The translations under genes and the position numbers were made by a program. Shown here piece after piece: positions 8,407 to 17,937 of a stretch of DNA of 64,000 nucleotides (position 1 is the first letter of the stretch; each line of letters starts with the position of its first letter). The notes beneath the pieces were generated by a model. It made no database searches. It saw only the letters and a program-made list of their open reading frames with translations, and was not told the origin of the DNA. Source of the DNA: Rhizobium sp. BK313 (GTDB lineage Bacteria; Pseudomonadota; Alphaproteobacteria; Rhizobiales; Rhizobiaceae); assembly GCF_014193655.1 (NCBI RefSeq), contig NZ_JACHZQ010000006.1:372001-436000 (forward strand). Reading direction: 5' to 3'.

Positions 8407-9740
8407 TGGGCCGTTCCCCTCTGGATCGCCCAGAGTTCAAGGTTGAGCCCCGGATAGTCGCCGCTGACATGCAGCGCAAAAGCCGCCGAATCGCGGAAGC
8501 GGCTCCAGAGCGGATTGCTGTCGTCGAGCTCGAAATAGACGGCGTTCTGCATGAAGGGAATTTCGCGCGGGGCGACGGACAGCGGCTGGACACCGATGCC
8601 GGGCAATTGCAGATTGACGAGATCGCGGATCTGCTCGACCGGACCGATCTTGAGCTGGATCGGCATCTGCACGCGGATGGTTTCCAGCGCAATGTTCGCC
8701 CGTGCGATCAGCACGAAGCGGCGGCCGGTGAAGGTCATGCGGTCCTTGATCTCGCCGAGCCAGATGCCGTAATCCCTCTCGGTCAGCGGGATGCTGACGG
8801 CGTTGCGCTCAACGATGACGCTGAGCAGGTTGCGCAGGATCGGCATCAGGTTTTCGAAGCTCGTCCGGAGGTCGCGATGATTGTAACGGCCGAGATCCGG
8901 CAGCTTGCGTCCAGTCGCGGCATAGGCCGAAAGCTCGCCAGCAAGGGCGATGCATTCGCGGTAGACAATCTCCGGCGTGTGGACGGCGGCGGCGATCATG
9001 TGATCGAAGACCGCCTGATAACGGTTGACGATGCCAAGCGTGATGAGATCGATCGTGCCCGACCGCGTGCCACCGTCTTCGCCGGCAGCGCCGGAGGCCA
9101 GCGCATCGGAACGGCTTTTCAGAAGGCCGCGGATCTGTTCCATCAACGAGACAAGCCGCAGGCTGGCGCCGGCGACGAGCGCCGGCGGAATGAAGGTTTC
9201 CGACAACGTCACCTGGCCCTGCGCATCGACGGCCTCTATTTCGGCGATCGGGACATAGACCAGCTCATCCAGCGATTCGCCTTCGATCACCAGGCGCGCA
9301 TTTAAGGCGGCAAGGTAGATATCCGCCGGCGGCCGGTCCGCCTTGGCGCTATCGCGCAGCTCCGTCGCGAGACGGCGGAAGCGCTGGGTAGGATTGTCGT
9401 TATCGGCGACATCAATGCCGCCGGGTGCCCGCAACGGCACAGCAATAAAGAGCCGCTTGTCTTGAAAATCGGTGGTGAGATGCCGCGCGGGCGGCAAAGG
9501 TTGTGCTACGGGCGCGGCATAGACGGTCCCATCGGGAAAGACCATTTCGACCGAGATGACCCTTACTTGGCCGTTCTTCAACGCATTCGGATCGAGTTGC
9601 AGGCTACGCAGACCCCAGGAATGCGGCAGCAACGCCGCGACCCGCTGCTCGAGGCTGTCCTCGATCCAGCGGTCGTATTGCTGCAGATGCTGTGGGCGCA
9701 GAAACATGCCCTCCAGCCACAATGGCTTACCCGTCGACAC
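8403..9740 (-). CDS. tssK: T6SS baseplate protein TssK
   Basis: A 445-residue TssK/ImpJ protein, the trimeric adaptor that links the baseplate (TssEFG) to the membrane complex (TssL/TssM). The N-terminal LWLEGMFLRPQHLQQYDRW-like stretch (residues 7-26) is the family hallmark; the C-terminal domain binds TssL/TssM. Length is typical. The start is GTG at 9740, supported by GGAGGG eight bases upstream. It overlaps tssL by 4 bp and follows tssJ by 45 bp. Confidence 0.95.
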   Translation of the reverse strand: MSTGKPLWLEGMFLRPQHLQQYDRWIEDSLEQRVAALLPHSWGLRSLQLDPNALKNGQVRVISVEMVFPDGTVYAAPVAQPLPPARHLTTDFQDKRLFIAVPLRAPGGIDVADNDNPTQRFRRLATELRDSAKADRPPADIYLAALNARLVIEGESLDELVYVPIAEIEAVDAQGQVTLSETFIPPALVAGASLRLVSLMEQIRGLLKSRSDALASGAAGEDGGTRSGTIDLITLGIVNRYQAVFDHMIAAAVHTPEIVYRECIALAGELSAYAATGRKLPDLGRYNHRDLRTSFENLMPILRNLLSVIVERNAVSIPLTERDYGIWLGEIKDRMTFTGRRFVLIARANIALETIRVQMPIQLKIGPVEQIRDLVNLQLPGIGVQPLSVAPREIPFMQNAVYFELDDSNPLWSRFRDSAAFALHVSGDYPGLNLELWAIQRGTAQ

Positions 9741-9785
9741 CGATCGTTCCCTCCGAGGACCCTCGCCTCATAAACTCTCTGCCCA

Positions 9786-10265
9786 TCAGCCGAACCAGCC
9801 GCTCGCCTTCTGAATCCGGACCGCAGCGCTGGTGAGATAGACGACCAGCCTGTTCTTCGAACCCTTGTGCAGCTCGATCGAATCCCGCCAGGTCGCCGAC
9901 TGGATGTTGCGAAAGGAGGCGACGACGCCGATATAGGCGGCTTCGCTCGAAATCTCCTTCTGGTATTTCTGCTGGCTGCCCGGGGTCATCTCGTATTCTC
10001 GGCTGGCGATGAGGTCGGCGCCGAGAAGCTGCGTATCCTTGTCGAAATCGAAGAAATTGGCGTTGTTGAACGCCTTGATGCCCTTCAGCTCATAAATCCT
10101 GACGACGACGGGAGATGCCGCGCCGGTCTCGCCCGGGTTGATGCCCGGATCGGCATTCAAGACGATGGATGTGGGCGTCGGATCAGGCGTATGGCCGCAG
10201 CCGGCGAGAGCCAGAAGAGCGCTCGCACCCAATCCTTCGAAAACGGCACGTCTCGTCACTGTCAC
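9786..10265 (-). CDS. tssJ: T6SS outer-membrane lipoprotein TssJ
   Basis: A 159-residue lipoprotein that anchors TssM to the outer membrane. The lipobox is LALAGC with the modified Cys at residue 23, then a transthyretin-like beta sandwich with the VVRIYELKGIKAFNNANFFD-like strand pattern. The GTG at 10265 overlaps the tagH stop (GTGA), which fixes the start much better than the upstream in-frame alternative at 10406. The signal peptide contains a twin arginine (residues 5-6, TRRAVF), resembling a Tat motif, which is unusual for TssJ. Confidence 0.9.
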   Translation of the reverse strand: MTVTRRAVFEGLGASALLALAGCGHTPDPTPTSIVLNADPGINPGETGAASPVVVRIYELKGIKAFNNANFFDFDKDTQLLGADLIASREYEMTPGSQQKYQKEISSEAAYIGVVASFRNIQSATWRDSIELHKGSKNRLVVYLTSAAVRIQKASGWFG

Positions 10266-12292
10266 TGCTTTGTCTCCCAATAGGCGGATGCCGCCTTTCG
10301 TGCCTGCTCTTCTTGAACCTGTGCAAACGCCTCGGCGATGATCTGGCGGGCGACCCCGTCGATGTTGCCGCTCATGCGGGCATGGCTTTCGACATAGGTT
10401 TCCCATTTTCCCTTGCGGGCGCCGAGACCGCGGATGCGCAGGCCACCCTCATCCTCCGCATCACGGGCGATGATCTCGGGCGAAAGTCGCCGGAAGAGAA
10501 GATTGATGGCCCGCTGCATCGCCGACATGGTCAGAACGGCATGCTGCTGCAGATCGGCGAAGGCCGAGGCAACGGATTCGGCCGGCGGCTGGAACCCGCC
10601 GCCCTTGGTCAGGAACAGCTCGTCGAGCGCCAGTTCTGCGATCTTGAAATGCTTGAGCGCATTGTTCTCCTCCGGCTGTACCTGGGTCTCGTCCATCCGG
10701 AATTCAGCCTTCAGCAGGCGCCGCGCCGCAAGAAGCGCAATCAGGCCTTCTGCCGATTCGCGCACCAGTTCACCGGCTTCCTTGGCGATCGTGCGCCCCT
10801 GCTCCGCCGTCACGCGTTCGGCCGAAAAGCCCATGCCGGTCAGAAGCGCTGCGATGATCGTCATGTCTGCAGCGTTGACGTCGCGATTTGCGATAACTGG
10901 GACAGCCTCGGGCGGTAGCTGCGAACCGGCGGGTATGGGCGCCGGTTTGGGCGTTTGTGCCGCGCTGGTCGCAGACGCTGTGGGAACTGCCGGGGGAGAC
11001 GGTGGAAGCGGAATGGGCGGAACGACACCGCCGTTGCCCTTCGCCTTTTCCAGCAATGCCGCCTTGCGCTCCTCGCGGCGGCTTTTCATCGCCTCGAGCG
11101 GATCGAACGGCTCTCCGGCCGCACTAGGCTGGAGAGCACGGGGGACTGCGGTCGGGGTCTCGACCTTCACGAAATCCGCAAGTAGAGCCGGGCTCAGCGG
11201 CTCGGGTGGCCGCACGGCAGGCACCGGCGGCAAAGGCGCCCGCGGCGCGGACAGAGGGACCGGTGCTGTGACCGAGACCGGTTGGGAGCCGGATGTGCGA
11301 GGCTGGCCGAAGGCGGTCAGAGGGTCGAAATCGTCCGGAATGAGCCTTGCCGCCGGTCGAGCCGCGGGCGCTACGAAAGAAGGCCGAACGGGGGAAACAG
11401 CATTGGCCGGAGAGGATCCCGGAACGGGCGAAGGGCTGCTTTCCTGCCTTGCGCCGAAGGACGCAAGAAAATCCTCCGGGATGGACCGGGTGACAACCGG
11501 CTGCGGCGCAAGCATCGGCTGGGGTATTGTGATGGGCTGCGGTGCAGCAGGCTGCGCGGGCTGCGGCGGGGCGAACGCTTTGACCGGCGGCTCAGCGGGT
11601 ATCGGTCGATCGAACCTCGGACCGTTGCCTCGTGAAGCCGGCGCGCCGGCAAAGAGATCGTCGAGGCTACCGTCGCCAGCGAGCGGCTGGGGGGACGGAA
11701 CAGCGGGCACGCTGCCCAAACCGGCGTCATGGCTTAGTTGCGAGGCGCTATAAGCAGGAATTCCGGGTGTGGGATAAGCAGAGGCGACACGAGGGCCGGC
11801 AATATCCACCGAAACCGGCGTATCGAGGTAAGCGAGCGGATCCTGTGGATTGCGCCCCGCGGCTCCGTCGAACAAGCCGTTTTGGCTGAGGGCCGGTCCG
11901 CGCAGCTCACGGGCCAACGGTACCGGCGCGTCAGGCCAGGGAGACGGCACGGACGCCCGATAGGCGGGCATGCCTTGATCGGCATCGCGGACCATCTGCG
12001 CTTCGATCAGGAATTTTGCCGCATAGAATCGCAGCCCGTCCTGCAGGACAATGGAATTACCGCGGCCGAGCGGATCCTGCCGGCCATCGAGCAGGATGCC
12101 GTTGGTGCTCTCATCGATCAGCAAGTAGCGGCCGTTCGAGAACTGTATCCGACCATGGATGGAGGAGAGAATATGCTCCGGATCCGGCAGCACCCAATCA
12201 CATTTGGCGGATCGGCCAAAGGCGCCGCCCTCCGGACCGAATGTGTGGCCGGTCTTCTCCGACGCACCGACGAGAGACAAGCGAACCTTCAT
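10262..12292 (-). CDS. tagH: T6SS FHA-domain protein TagH
   Basis: A 676-residue T6SS FHA protein (ImpI/TagH, Fha-type). Residues 1-100 form the FHA domain with phosphothreonine-binding landmarks GRS (26-28), SSIH (43-46) and TNG (63-65). Residues about 130-480 are a long Pro/Ala-rich, probably disordered linker. The last 190 residues are the conserved T6SS FHA C-terminal helical domain. It is the expected target of PpkA/PppA; a Thr-rich N-terminal part or linker could carry the phosphosite. Overlaps tssG and tssJ by 4 bp each. Confidence 0.92.
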   Translation of the reverse strand: MKVRLSLVGASEKTGHTFGPEGGAFGRSAKCDWVLPDPEHILSSIHGRIQFSNGRYLLIDESTNGILLDGRQDPLGRGNSIVLQDGLRFYAAKFLIEAQMVRDADQGMPAYRASVPSPWPDAPVPLARELRGPALSQNGLFDGAAGRNPQDPLAYLDTPVSVDIAGPRVASAYPTPGIPAYSASQLSHDAGLGSVPAVPSPQPLAGDGSLDDLFAGAPASRGNGPRFDRPIPAEPPVKAFAPPQPAQPAAPQPITIPQPMLAPQPVVTRSIPEDFLASFGARQESSPSPVPGSSPANAVSPVRPSFVAPAARPAARLIPDDFDPLTAFGQPRTSGSQPVSVTAPVPLSAPRAPLPPVPAVRPPEPLSPALLADFVKVETPTAVPRALQPSAAGEPFDPLEAMKSRREERKAALLEKAKGNGGVVPPIPLPPSPPAVPTASATSAAQTPKPAPIPAGSQLPPEAVPVIANRDVNAADMTIIAALLTGMGFSAERVTAEQGRTIAKEAGELVRESAEGLIALLAARRLLKAEFRMDETQVQPEENNALKHFKIAELALDELFLTKGGGFQPPAESVASAFADLQQHAVLTMSAMQRAINLLFRRLSPEIIARDAEDEGGLRIRGLGARKGKWETYVESHARMSGNIDGVARQIIAEAFAQVQEEQARKAASAYWETKQ

Positions 12293-13434
12293 TGCCCCGC
12301 TCTCGCCCCCTTGAAGCGTAGCGACCCGTTCACGCCCGGCATTGGGTGGTGAACCAAATCGTCGCTAAAATCCTCGTCTTCCTGGTCCGCGTCGCGATCG
12401 GCCTCGAGGACTGCAAGCCTCACGGTGCTCTCCAGATGATCCGCATCATGGGCATAGAGCCAGCCGGACCAGCCGAGCTTCATCTCTCCCAAACATCCCA
12501 TTGGGACGGTTTCTGGCTCGAACTCGAACTGCATGTCCCAATCGAGCGGCTCACGATTGACCATCGACAGCAGTTCTGAGAGCTGCCGATGACGGCTTCC
12601 TCCCGGAAGAAAGGGCGCAATGGCCGAAAATGGCGACCGGCCGAGACAAACCCGGAATTTCCCCAGATCGTCGTCGATCTCGCTGCCGATGATCGTATCC
12701 TCGCCGAGCTGGTTGTTCGCCACACCAAGCTGGAACTGGGCGTCCCTATCCATAACAACATGCCGGTCGATGAATTCCTCGATCCGGCAGGGTATCTTGA
12801 AGAAGTTGGAAAGGGTTGCCGATACGACATCGGCGGAACTGGAATAGAGCGACAGAAGACCGACATGCGGCAGCAGTGCCGATCGTGAGATCTGGCCGAT
12901 GCGATCCCTGTCCTCGATCGGAAAACCGCAAAGCGCCAGAAACCGCTTGGATAGAGCGTCCGATCCACCGGTTTCGTAGCGCAGATAATAACGATACTTC
13001 CGCCAGATCACGTGCAGCAGCGAAATCAGGCGATGATTGAAAAGGTCGAGCAGGTCCTCGACAGAGGCCTGGGCCCGATCCTCCTCGATAATCCGTTCCG
13101 TAAAAGAAGGCGGCAGCGGCGAGGCCGGACCGTAAAGGCCGAAGAAATTGACCCGGATATCGAGACGCTCGCCATCGTCGCTGTAGTCGACCGCGGAGAG
13201 ATCGCTAGGGCCGAAGCTCAGGGATCGCGTCGCGCGGAAACGGATATACTCCTCGGCGGGATCGCCGAGCGCGCCCACAGGGCGGCTACCCTGCCGCTGC
13301 ATCTCGATCAGCGTGATCAGTTGGTGGAATCGGAAATGGCGCAAGCCGGCCAGGCGATCGGCGCGCGCTTTGCGCAGATCGATCCGCTCTTCCGCCGACG
13401 TCGCGGCGATGACCGTGCCACCGTCCGGCGTCAT
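12289..13434 (-). CDS. tssG: T6SS baseplate protein TssG
   Basis: A 381-residue TssG/ImpH protein, part of the TssF2-G baseplate wedge. The family features seen are the FHQLITLIE-type N-terminal helix near residues 35-45, the SLSFGPSDL strand region, and the HVGLLSLYSSSADV segment. The start is ATG at 13434 because it overlaps the tssF stop as ATGA; an in-frame codon at 13467 would overlap tssF by 37 bp. Length is slightly longer than the 330-350 residues common in enterobacteria. Confidence 0.93.
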   Translation of the reverse strand: MTPDGGTVIAATSAEERIDLRKARADRLAGLRHFRFHQLITLIEMQRQGSRPVGALGDPAEEYIRFRATRSLSFGPSDLSAVDYSDDGERLDIRVNFFGLYGPASPLPPSFTERIIEEDRAQASVEDLLDLFNHRLISLLHVIWRKYRYYLRYETGGSDALSKRFLALCGFPIEDRDRIGQISRSALLPHVGLLSLYSSSADVVSATLSNFFKIPCRIEEFIDRHVVMDRDAQFQLGVANNQLGEDTIIGSEIDDDLGKFRVCLGRSPFSAIAPFLPGGSRHRQLSELLSMVNREPLDWDMQFEFEPETVPMGCLGEMKLGWSGWLYAHDADHLESTVRLAVLEADRDADQEDEDFSDDLVHHPMPGVNGSLRFKGARAGQ

Positions 13435-15179
13435 AGCGTCGCTGCCTCTCCCCACTTGGGAGCCCACGTGTAGGTCGTGTTCGTATCCAGCCCCCGCACC
13501 GAGAAGCGGTGCAGGCTGTTGATGCTGGCATAGGACTTCAGGAATTGGTCCAGGATCGTGCCGAAGAGATACATTTCCCCTTCGCCGCCCATCTGGCTCT
13601 CGGAAACGGTCAGCGCCAGCTCATAAGCTCGGGTCGGCCGACCACGGCGCATGATATCGATGCCACGCCGTTCGAAACGGCGAAAACTCTGCAGCAGGAG
13701 ATCGCGCTGCTGCGCGGCCTGCTTGTCGGCATTGGCGCGAAAATCATAGGCGCCAACCACCGTCCGTAAAGCGTCGACATCGATCAACGACGCGAAATTG
13801 CGCGCCAGATTGGCGATCAGCGTCCAGAGGATATTGTCTTCGAGCGGCGGCGGGACTTCACCGAGGATCGGCGTGATGTTCGAAAAATCGAGCTTCGGCG
13901 GCGTCGACGAGGTCGGCTGATTGACCGAGCCGATGCCGTGCTGCAGGGCCAGCGGACCGTTGGAGCAGAGAAGCTTCATCGACACCGTCTCCGTCTCCGG
14001 CCTGCCGATCTCGTCGAGACGGGTGACGAAGGAGAGGTAATGGTCGACGCCGTTTCCGAGAATGGCCGGACGCACCTGCGTGCGATAATAGAGCTTGGCC
14101 GTACCCTCGTTGGCGGGGTCATGCCGGAAGCTTTCAAAGGCTTCGTAATCGACTCGCCTGCCACTTCCCTGCACCCAGCCGACGACGGACTCCACCGCAT
14201 GGACGCTGCGCTTTTCGAACCCTCCCGTCGCCCGGACCGGATATTCCGAACGGTCGTGCGAGATCATCAATGCCTGACCCTCGACCGAAAAGAGATTGAC
14301 GGCGGGCGACGTGTTGAGCGCGAACTGGTCCGCGGTCAGCCGCGACGCCTCCGGAAAACGCTGCGCCATGTCAAAGGAAAGACTGAAGCTGTCGGTCTGC
14401 TGGTCGGCGAACCTTTCGAGGCCATGCAGCCGGGCATACATGAACTTTTCCGGACAGGAGAAATATTCCTGCATGGTACGGAAACCGTCGAAAGACCCCT
14501 GCGGATAGGGCAGCGTCGCTTCATCGGCAGAAAAGCCGAGCGGCTGGATCCTGAGCGGCACGACGACCGGCTCGCCGCCCTTCGGCGTGAAAGAGACGCG
14601 CTGTACCTTTTCCATGAAGAAGAGGTAGAGCTGACGGGCGACCGCAGCATCGCGATGGCTGTTGAAGAAAATCGTCAACGGCGCCTCGGCAAGCGCCTGC
14701 AGGCCATTGCCGGCCAGGCGCTCGAAATTGAGGGTCAACCTTGCGCTGTTCTTGCGATTGTCGAGATCGACCCCGGTGATGTCGAGCGGCAGAACCGAAA
14801 GGTCATAGCTCGTGCTGAAGACCACGGCCTCGCCGCCCAAGGGCTTCGTTTGAACCTGCGTCCCGCGCGGCACTTTCATCGAGGCGCCACTTGCGCCTTC
14901 GGCAAAACGGAACTGGACGGTGGTGATCGGCGGGACCGGACGCAGGTAATGCGGCCAGACGAGCTGCAGCAGCGTCAGCGCCAGCTCCGGCATTTCCGCA
15001 TCGAGCCTCTGACGGAGCCGCCCGACCAGGAAGGAAAAGCCTTCCAGAAGCCGCTCAACATCCGGATCGGATGCCTCCTTGGCGAGATAGGCCGACAGGC
15101 GCGGATTGGCCTTGGCAAACAGGCTGCCCATTTCCCGCAAATAGGAAAGCTCGTCCCGGTAATAGCTGTTGACGGACAT
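13431..15179 (-). CDS. tssF: T6SS baseplate protein TssF
   Basis: A 582-residue TssF/ImpG protein, largest wedge component of the baseplate. The N-terminus NSYYRDELSYLREMGSLFAK (residues 4-23) and the following HRLxxL-type region through WPHYLRP are hallmark TssF segments. The start is placed at ATG 15179, 13 bp after the tssE stop; the frame is open further upstream but this would add 34 residues that overlap tssE and resemble nothing. Typical length. Coupled to tssG by a 4-bp overlap. Confidence 0.95.
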   Translation of the reverse strand: MSVNSYYRDELSYLREMGSLFAKANPRLSAYLAKEASDPDVERLLEGFSFLVGRLRQRLDAEMPELALTLLQLVWPHYLRPVPPITTVQFRFAEGASGASMKVPRGTQVQTKPLGGEAVVFSTSYDLSVLPLDITGVDLDNRKNSARLTLNFERLAGNGLQALAEAPLTIFFNSHRDAAVARQLYLFFMEKVQRVSFTPKGGEPVVVPLRIQPLGFSADEATLPYPQGSFDGFRTMQEYFSCPEKFMYARLHGLERFADQQTDSFSLSFDMAQRFPEASRLTADQFALNTSPAVNLFSVEGQALMISHDRSEYPVRATGGFEKRSVHAVESVVGWVQGSGRRVDYEAFESFRHDPANEGTAKLYYRTQVRPAILGNGVDHYLSFVTRLDEIGRPETETVSMKLLCSNGPLALQHGIGSVNQPTSSTPPKLDFSNITPILGEVPPPLEDNILWTLIANLARNFASLIDVDALRTVVGAYDFRANADKQAAQQRDLLLQSFRRFERRGIDIMRRGRPTRAYELALTVSESQMGGEGEMYLFGTILDQFLKSYASINSLHRFSVRGLDTNTTYTWAPKWGEAATL

Positions 15180-15192
15180 TCGGTTCGACCTT

Positions 15193-15606
15193 CTATCCGT
15201 TGAGACGCATATAGCCGTCGCTGCCGAGGACGGAATCGAAGGAAATCCGCACCGTGCGGTCGCTATAGGCGAGTTCGCCATTGATGTGGAAAATCAGCTG
15301 CGACAGCTGGGTCTTGTCCTCGACCGCCCGGACAACGACGTTGCGGATACGCGGCTCGAACAGCCTGATCTGCCGCTCGACATCACGGGCAATCAGCGGG
15401 ATCGAACTGCGGTAGTCCTCTGTCGCGTTGAAATCCCGCAAGCCGTAGTCCGGACGGGTCTCGCAACAATTGCGCCGGCTGTTCAATAGTGTCCGCAGGT
15501 TGCTGAGCACGCTGTTCATGACCGCGGTGTCGTCGTTGACGGTGGAACCCGATCCGCCAACGACATCATCACGCTCAAGACGCTGCAACAAACTAACCGA
15601 TACCAT
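15193..15606 (-). CDS. tssE: T6SS baseplate protein TssE (gp25-like)
   Basis: A 137-residue gp25-like lysozyme-fold protein that initiates sheath polymerisation on the baseplate. Seen: the SLLQRL N-terminal helix, the SVLSNLRTLLNSR region, the YGLRDF segment and the conserved EPRIRNVVV strand carrying the family Glu-Pro-Arg. ATG at 15606 is preceded by GGGAG at eight bases; the longer GTG start at 15651 has no such site. Lies between tssC (80 bp upstream) and tssF. Confidence 0.93.
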   Translation of the reverse strand: MVSVSLLQRLERDDVVGGSGSTVNDDTAVMNSVLSNLRTLLNSRRNCCETRPDYGLRDFNATEDYRSSIPLIARDVERQIRLFEPRIRNVVVRAVEDKTQLSQLIFHINGELAYSDRTVRISFDSVLGSDGYMRLNG

Positions 15607-15685
15607 TCCCAACTCCCTTCCGACGCCGGCTCCAGCGGGCAAGATTGCCACGTTTCAGGGCCGGCGGCGGCATTCAACGCGCGCT

Positions 15686-17170
15686 TCAGGCCTTGTCCAG
15701 CTTGCCCTTCAGGGAGAGGGTAAAATCCGCGCCCATATATTTGAAATGCGGCTGAACGGACATGCCGACGCTGTACCAGCCCGGTTCGCCATCGACATCC
15801 GAAACGGTTATCTGCGCCTTGCGAAGCGGACGGCGCGAACGGACGTCGGCGGACGGATTGTCCTGATCCGACACGTATTGGCGGATCCAGTTGTTGAGCT
15901 CGTTTTCCAGCTCGCCGCGGTTCTTCCAGCTGCCGATGTTTTCGCGCTGGAGCACCTTGATGTAGTGCGCCAGACGATTGACGATCATCATGTAGGGAAG
16001 CTGGGTGCCGAGCCGGTAATTCAGTTCGGCATTCTTGCCTTCGGCGGAGTTGCCGAAGAATTTCGGCTTCTGCACCGAATTTGCCGAGAAGAAGGCGGCA
16101 TTGTCGCTGCCCTTGCGCATGGTGAGCGAGATGAAACCCTGCTCGGCCAGCTCATATTCCTTGCGGTCGGAGATCAGCACTTCCGTCGGAATCTTGCTCT
16201 GCAGCTGGCCCATGGCCTCAAAGGTGTGAACCGGCAGGTCCTCGACAGCGCCGCCCGACTGCGGGCCGATGATGTTTGGGCACCAGCGATAGCTGGCGAA
16301 GCTGTCGGTCATGCGGGTGGCAAGGGCGATTGCTGCATTGCCCCAGAGATAGTTCTCGGTGCGGCCCTCGGCGCGCTCTTCATAATTGAAGGCCTTGACC
16401 GGAACCGTTTCCGAACCGTAGGGCGTGCGCAGAAGGAAACGCGGCATTGCCAGACCGAAATAGCGGGAGTCTTCGGATTCGCGGAAGCCGTTCCATTTGG
16501 CGTATTTCGGACCTTCGAAGATCGATTCCATATCCTTGAGGTTTGGGATCTCTTCGAAGCTGTCGACGCCGAACATCGACGGTGCGGCGCCGGCGATGAA
16601 GGGTGCATGCGACATGGCACCGACACTGGCGCAATATTGAGCGAGCTTCACATCCTGGGCACCGGGGCCGAAGGCATAGTCGCAGACGACGGCGCCGACC
16701 GGCTGGCCACCGAATTGGCCGTATTCGGCGGTATAGATGTGCTTGTAAAGGCCGGACTTGGCCACTTCCGGGCTGTCCTCGAAGTCGGTCAAAAGATCGT
16801 CTTTCGAGACGTTCATGATCTCGATCTTGATGTTCTGACGGAAATCGGTGCGGTCGATGGCAAAACGGAGGCTGCGCCAGGTCGATTCAAGCGTCATGAA
16901 GTCCTTGTTGTGGAGGACTTCGTCGACCTGGGCCGATAGCTTCATGTCGATTTCGGCGATCATCTGGTCAATCGCCGCACTGTTGACGGTACTGTCGCCA
17001 CGCGTCGGCTTCAGCAGTTCGGCAATGAAGGCGCTGACGCCCTTCTTGGCGATATCGTAGCCATCGTCGCTCGGGGAAAGCTTGGTTTCCTGCAGGATCT
17101 GGTCGAGCAGCGATCCTTCCGTTTCCTGGTAGGTCGTCTCGACTTGCTGCGCCGTCTCTCTCTCAGACAT
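15686..17170 (-). CDS. tssC: T6SS sheath large subunit TssC
   Basis: A 494-residue TssC/VipB protein, the large contractile sheath subunit. Diagnostic stretches include LESTWRSLRFAIDRT near residues 113-127, the ICDYxFGPG-like segment, and the C-terminal HFKYMGADFTLSLKGKL region. Normal length; ATG at 17170. Only one TssC gene is present, unlike the Rhizobium leguminosarum imp locus where a second TssC-like gene and tagJ follow; neither is found here. A GC-rich hairpin lies between tssB and tssC. Confidence 0.96.
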   Translation of the reverse strand: MSERETAQQVETTYQETEGSLLDQILQETKLSPSDDGYDIAKKGVSAFIAELLKPTRGDSTVNSAAIDQMIAEIDMKLSAQVDEVLHNKDFMTLESTWRSLRFAIDRTDFRQNIKIEIMNVSKDDLLTDFEDSPEVAKSGLYKHIYTAEYGQFGGQPVGAVVCDYAFGPGAQDVKLAQYCASVGAMSHAPFIAGAAPSMFGVDSFEEIPNLKDMESIFEGPKYAKWNGFRESEDSRYFGLAMPRFLLRTPYGSETVPVKAFNYEERAEGRTENYLWGNAAIALATRMTDSFASYRWCPNIIGPQSGGAVEDLPVHTFEAMGQLQSKIPTEVLISDRKEYELAEQGFISLTMRKGSDNAAFFSANSVQKPKFFGNSAEGKNAELNYRLGTQLPYMMIVNRLAHYIKVLQRENIGSWKNRGELENELNNWIRQYVSDQDNPSADVRSRRPLRKAQITVSDVDGEPGWYSVGMSVQPHFKYMGADFTLSLKGKLDKA

Positions 17171-17229
17171 CGTGTGAGCCTTTATTCGATCGTCATCAAA
17201 AACGTGAGGTCAGTCCGCAAACTCCACAG

Positions 17230-17249
17230 GCCGGGCGGTCAAGCCCGGC
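17230..17249 (-). other. Hairpin between tssB and tssC
   Basis: A perfect 7-bp inverted repeat GCCGGGC / GCCCGGC around a 6-base loop, 17 bp after the tssB stop on the transcribed minus strand and 60 bp before tssC. No T-run follows, so it is more likely an mRNA stability or attenuation element that sets the TssB:TssC ratio than a full terminator. Role is inferred. Confidence 0.4.
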
Positions 17250-17265
17250 ACAGATGGAGATCCGG

Positions 17266-17778
17266 TCACTGGTCTTTTTTGGAGGATTCAGTATGGGCAA
17301 TCAGTTCCGCGAGAAGCTTTTCGCGGGCGTCGTCGTCTCCGAGCACACCCTGGATCGCCTTGCGGAAGGCTGGGACATTGCCGAGCGGACCCTTGAGCGC
17401 CACCAGTGCTTCGCGCAGCTCAAGCAGCTTCTTGAGCTCGGGCGTTTGGCGGGCGATCGCTTCCGGCGTGAAGTCGTTGAGGTTGTTGAATTTCAGCGAA
17501 ACGCTCATCTGGCCTTCTGCGCTGCTTTCGTCGGCAAGCTTGTTGTCGACGGACAAATCGAGCGACAGATTGTGGCTCTTCATAACCTCGTTGAAGTTTT
17601 CCTTGTTCACATTGATCAAGGAACGATCTTCGACCGGCGTGTCATCGGCGCGCATCGTATAATCTGCGAGGAACACCATCTTCAGCGGAAGTTCGACTTC
17701 TTCCTTCGCATCGCCGGTGGCTGGTTTGTAGCGGATATTGACGCGCTCTTTCGGCGCAACAGACGATTCGTTCGCCAT
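17266..17778 (-). CDS. tssB: T6SS sheath small subunit TssB
   Basis: A 170-residue TssB/VipA protein, small contractile sheath subunit. The VNIRYKP N-terminal strand, the LPLKMVFLADY segment and the LSLKFNNLNDFTPEAI region match the family well. The ATG at 17778 with the preceding GGATTAGGTG is chosen over an adjacent GTG at 17781. First gene of the main operon; 160 bp separate it from tssA, enough for its own promoter. Confidence 0.95.
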   Translation of the reverse strand: MANESSVAPKERVNIRYKPATGDAKEEVELPLKMVFLADYTMRADDTPVEDRSLINVNKENFNEVMKSHNLSLDLSVDNKLADESSAEGQMSVSLKFNNLNDFTPEAIARQTPELKKLLELREALVALKGPLGNVPAFRKAIQGVLGDDDAREKLLAELIAHTESSKKDQ

Positions 17779-17937
17779 CACCTAATCCCAATCCATGCCT
17801 ATCGAGGCATATAAAACAAACATTAAGTATAAACGCCGGGGCGCGCCGAAGAGCTTGCCGGTCAGAATATTGCGTGGCCCGAAATGAAGGCCATCGGGAT
17901 AATGACTGATTGAAATGTCAGTTTTACAACGCTTTTG
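17779..17937 (-). promoter_or_regulatory. tssA-tssB intergenic leader
   Basis: AT-richer 159-bp gap upstream of tssB. It has a small inverted repeat ATGCCT / AGGCAT at 17795-17810 in what would be the tssB 5' leader, and a weak minus-strand TATACT box. I found no match to a sigma-54 element (GG-N10-GC with the usual flanks). An internal promoter is plausible but not shown. Confidence 0.3.

Noticed and set aside
13938..15203. 421-codon plus-strand open frame
   Set aside because: Antisense shadow of tssF; its sequence is low-complexity charged and matches no family.
15470..16939. 489-codon plus-strand open frame
   Set aside because: Antisense shadow of tssC, the real gene by strong family match.
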